This document shows positions 63,301-64,000 of a stretch of 64,000 nt of DNA, one piece after another. The notes beneath the pieces are model-generated. The model had not been told where the DNA came from and searched no databases. It saw only the letters and a program-made list of their open reading frames with translations. The position numbers were made by a program, and so were the translations under genes. Positions within the stretch are counted from its first letter, which is position 1; each line of letters starts with the position of its first letter. The DNA is from Clavelina lepadiformis (lineage: Eukaryota; Chordata; Ascidiacea; Aplousobranchia; Clavelinidae), in assembly GCF_947623445.1 (NCBI RefSeq), contig NC_135241.1:22012501-22076500 (forward strand), read 5' to 3'.

Positions 63301-63511
63301 CAGGCGACATCACTCAACGCAATAAGTTGTACCGTTAAATTTGTTGGAAAAGAAATCATATCAACCTTCATTGTTTTGGATTTTCGTCATGTTCTGGTCG
63401 ACTTCTAAACGTTCATGGATCCCCTGCTTCTCGCGTTTAACAGCCGCGGGCTGGAAGTTGTCCAAAAGTTCACTTGAGTCGAATAATGTTGGCGAGTTTT
63501 GAACCCGTGAG
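54346..63511 (-). CDS. Two-PH-domain coiled-coil adaptor, AFAP1-like, 5' end open
   Basis: Exons in order: 63511-63366, 63110-63032, 62661-62539, 62044-61718, 60515-58624, 58515-58460, 57774-57723, 57604-57521, 57410-57203, 56359-56105, 55880-55784, 55672-55550, 55430-55101, 55008-54502, 54396-54346; at least 1442 aa in one phase-consistent frame. Counting from the internal Met at 62037 (1324 aa): PH domain 1 at about 42-150 (AMEGFLYRRKRMQWKRVWAI, closing helix EFMHWMKAFVLL) and a Ser/Thr-rich disordered linker of about 650 residues, mostly from one 1.9-kb exon. PH domain 2 follows at about 850-955 (HRGYLDRRGKKKQWERFWCV, closing helix EFLLWVGTLEKE), then coiled coils at about 985-1165. PH-linker-PH-coiled coil is the order in actin-filament-associated proteins, but the linker is much longer, so the AFAP1 name is tentative. 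One upstream intron appears to use a GC donor. The first exon phase shows that more 5' sequence exists, possibly beyond the window. Confidence 0.85.
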
Positions 63512-64000
63512 CTGCATAAACAACACGAGTTTATGAACCTTTTAAAGTGCAGAACGATTGTGGTAGTTTGACAAAATACACAAAACTCGAAGATTCTTCT
63601 ATACATTGTACTAACAATGACCGCGTGTTGTTGTTAATCGTCTATAAGACAATACGTAGCATAAATAAATAATGCGTTGTAAATTGAAAACATACCTCTT
63701 GGGACTCTAAGACCAGGCCATGAAATGTTTAAACAAACGCACGAAACGCGGTTATGAGTGTAATGCGACGAATCAAAAAGTTGGTCTATTGTGCACGGCA
63801 TAACGCACACAGAGGAAATTATTAACAACATAGGTAGGTCTATGCTGGATGCGTTGCATAAAACACACCGAGAAATAGGATAATCTTGTTGACAAAACCT
63901 GAAGCTTTTGTTTGTTTAAATTCTCAAACGCTATGAAGAGCTCCAAATGGCGTGGGCCGCGCAAAACCTTTTTAAATTGGACTAATTTTAGATCATATTA
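63512..64000 (-). other. Upstream part of the PH-domain gene, not resolved
   Basis: A good donor (CCAAGAG|GTATGTTTTC on -) lies near 63694 and could end a further 5' exon, but no frame through it joins the next exon without an upstream stop unless the exon is very short. Another possible coding stretch (LELFIAFENLNKQKLQ) lies near 63910-63955. The true start codon is not determined. Confidence 0.3.

Overview
The window is metazoan nuclear DNA. It is AT-rich, with short exons, GT-AG introns of about 100 bp to 3 kb, and small nonautonomous DNA transposons. The gene set (CDK5 activator p35, TIGAR, QRICH2, calsequestrin and a two-PH-domain coiled-coil adaptor) and the compact layout suggest an invertebrate deuterostome. 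An ascidian tunicate is my best guess, but that is inference. All gene models below were assembled by eye from translated exons, splice sites and reading phase. For each fully assembled gene the exon lengths sum to a multiple of three.

Layout: 1-7639 is mostly non-coding and holds two adjacent hAT-type elements. A three-exon CDK5R1 (p35) gene lies on + at 7640-11741. A tandem array on the - strand (14188-32040) holds one TIGAR-like gene with the canonical family layout and four diverged TIGAR-like paralogs. All five share the same six-exon structure, intron phases and central exon sizes. Two of the paralogs lie in ~3.9-kb tandem duplicate units. A partly resolved, unidentified - strand gene (about 32683-34965) runs head-to-head with a 24-coding-exon QRICH2-like gene on + (35309-45302). 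Calsequestrin follows on - (49148-52691). A large - strand gene for a protein with two PH domains and a coiled coil, AFAP1-like in layout, fills 54346-63511 and probably continues upstream.

The genes do not form one pathway. TIGAR-family enzymes act on phosphorylated sugars, calsequestrin buffers Ca2+ in the ER/SR, p35 activates CDK5, QRICH2 is a sperm flagellum protein in mammals, and the last gene is probably a membrane/actin scaffold. The array is the most unusual part of the window: it shows tandem duplication, a chimeric copy, patchy sequence exchange between copies, and changes next to catalytic histidines in two copies.

Mobile DNA is limited to small nonautonomous elements. Five hAT-type insertions have 8-bp target-site duplications (one is present in both duplicate units), and one 515-bp foldback element has 9-bp duplications. 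I saw no convincing tRNA, rRNA, CRISPR or intact autonomous element.
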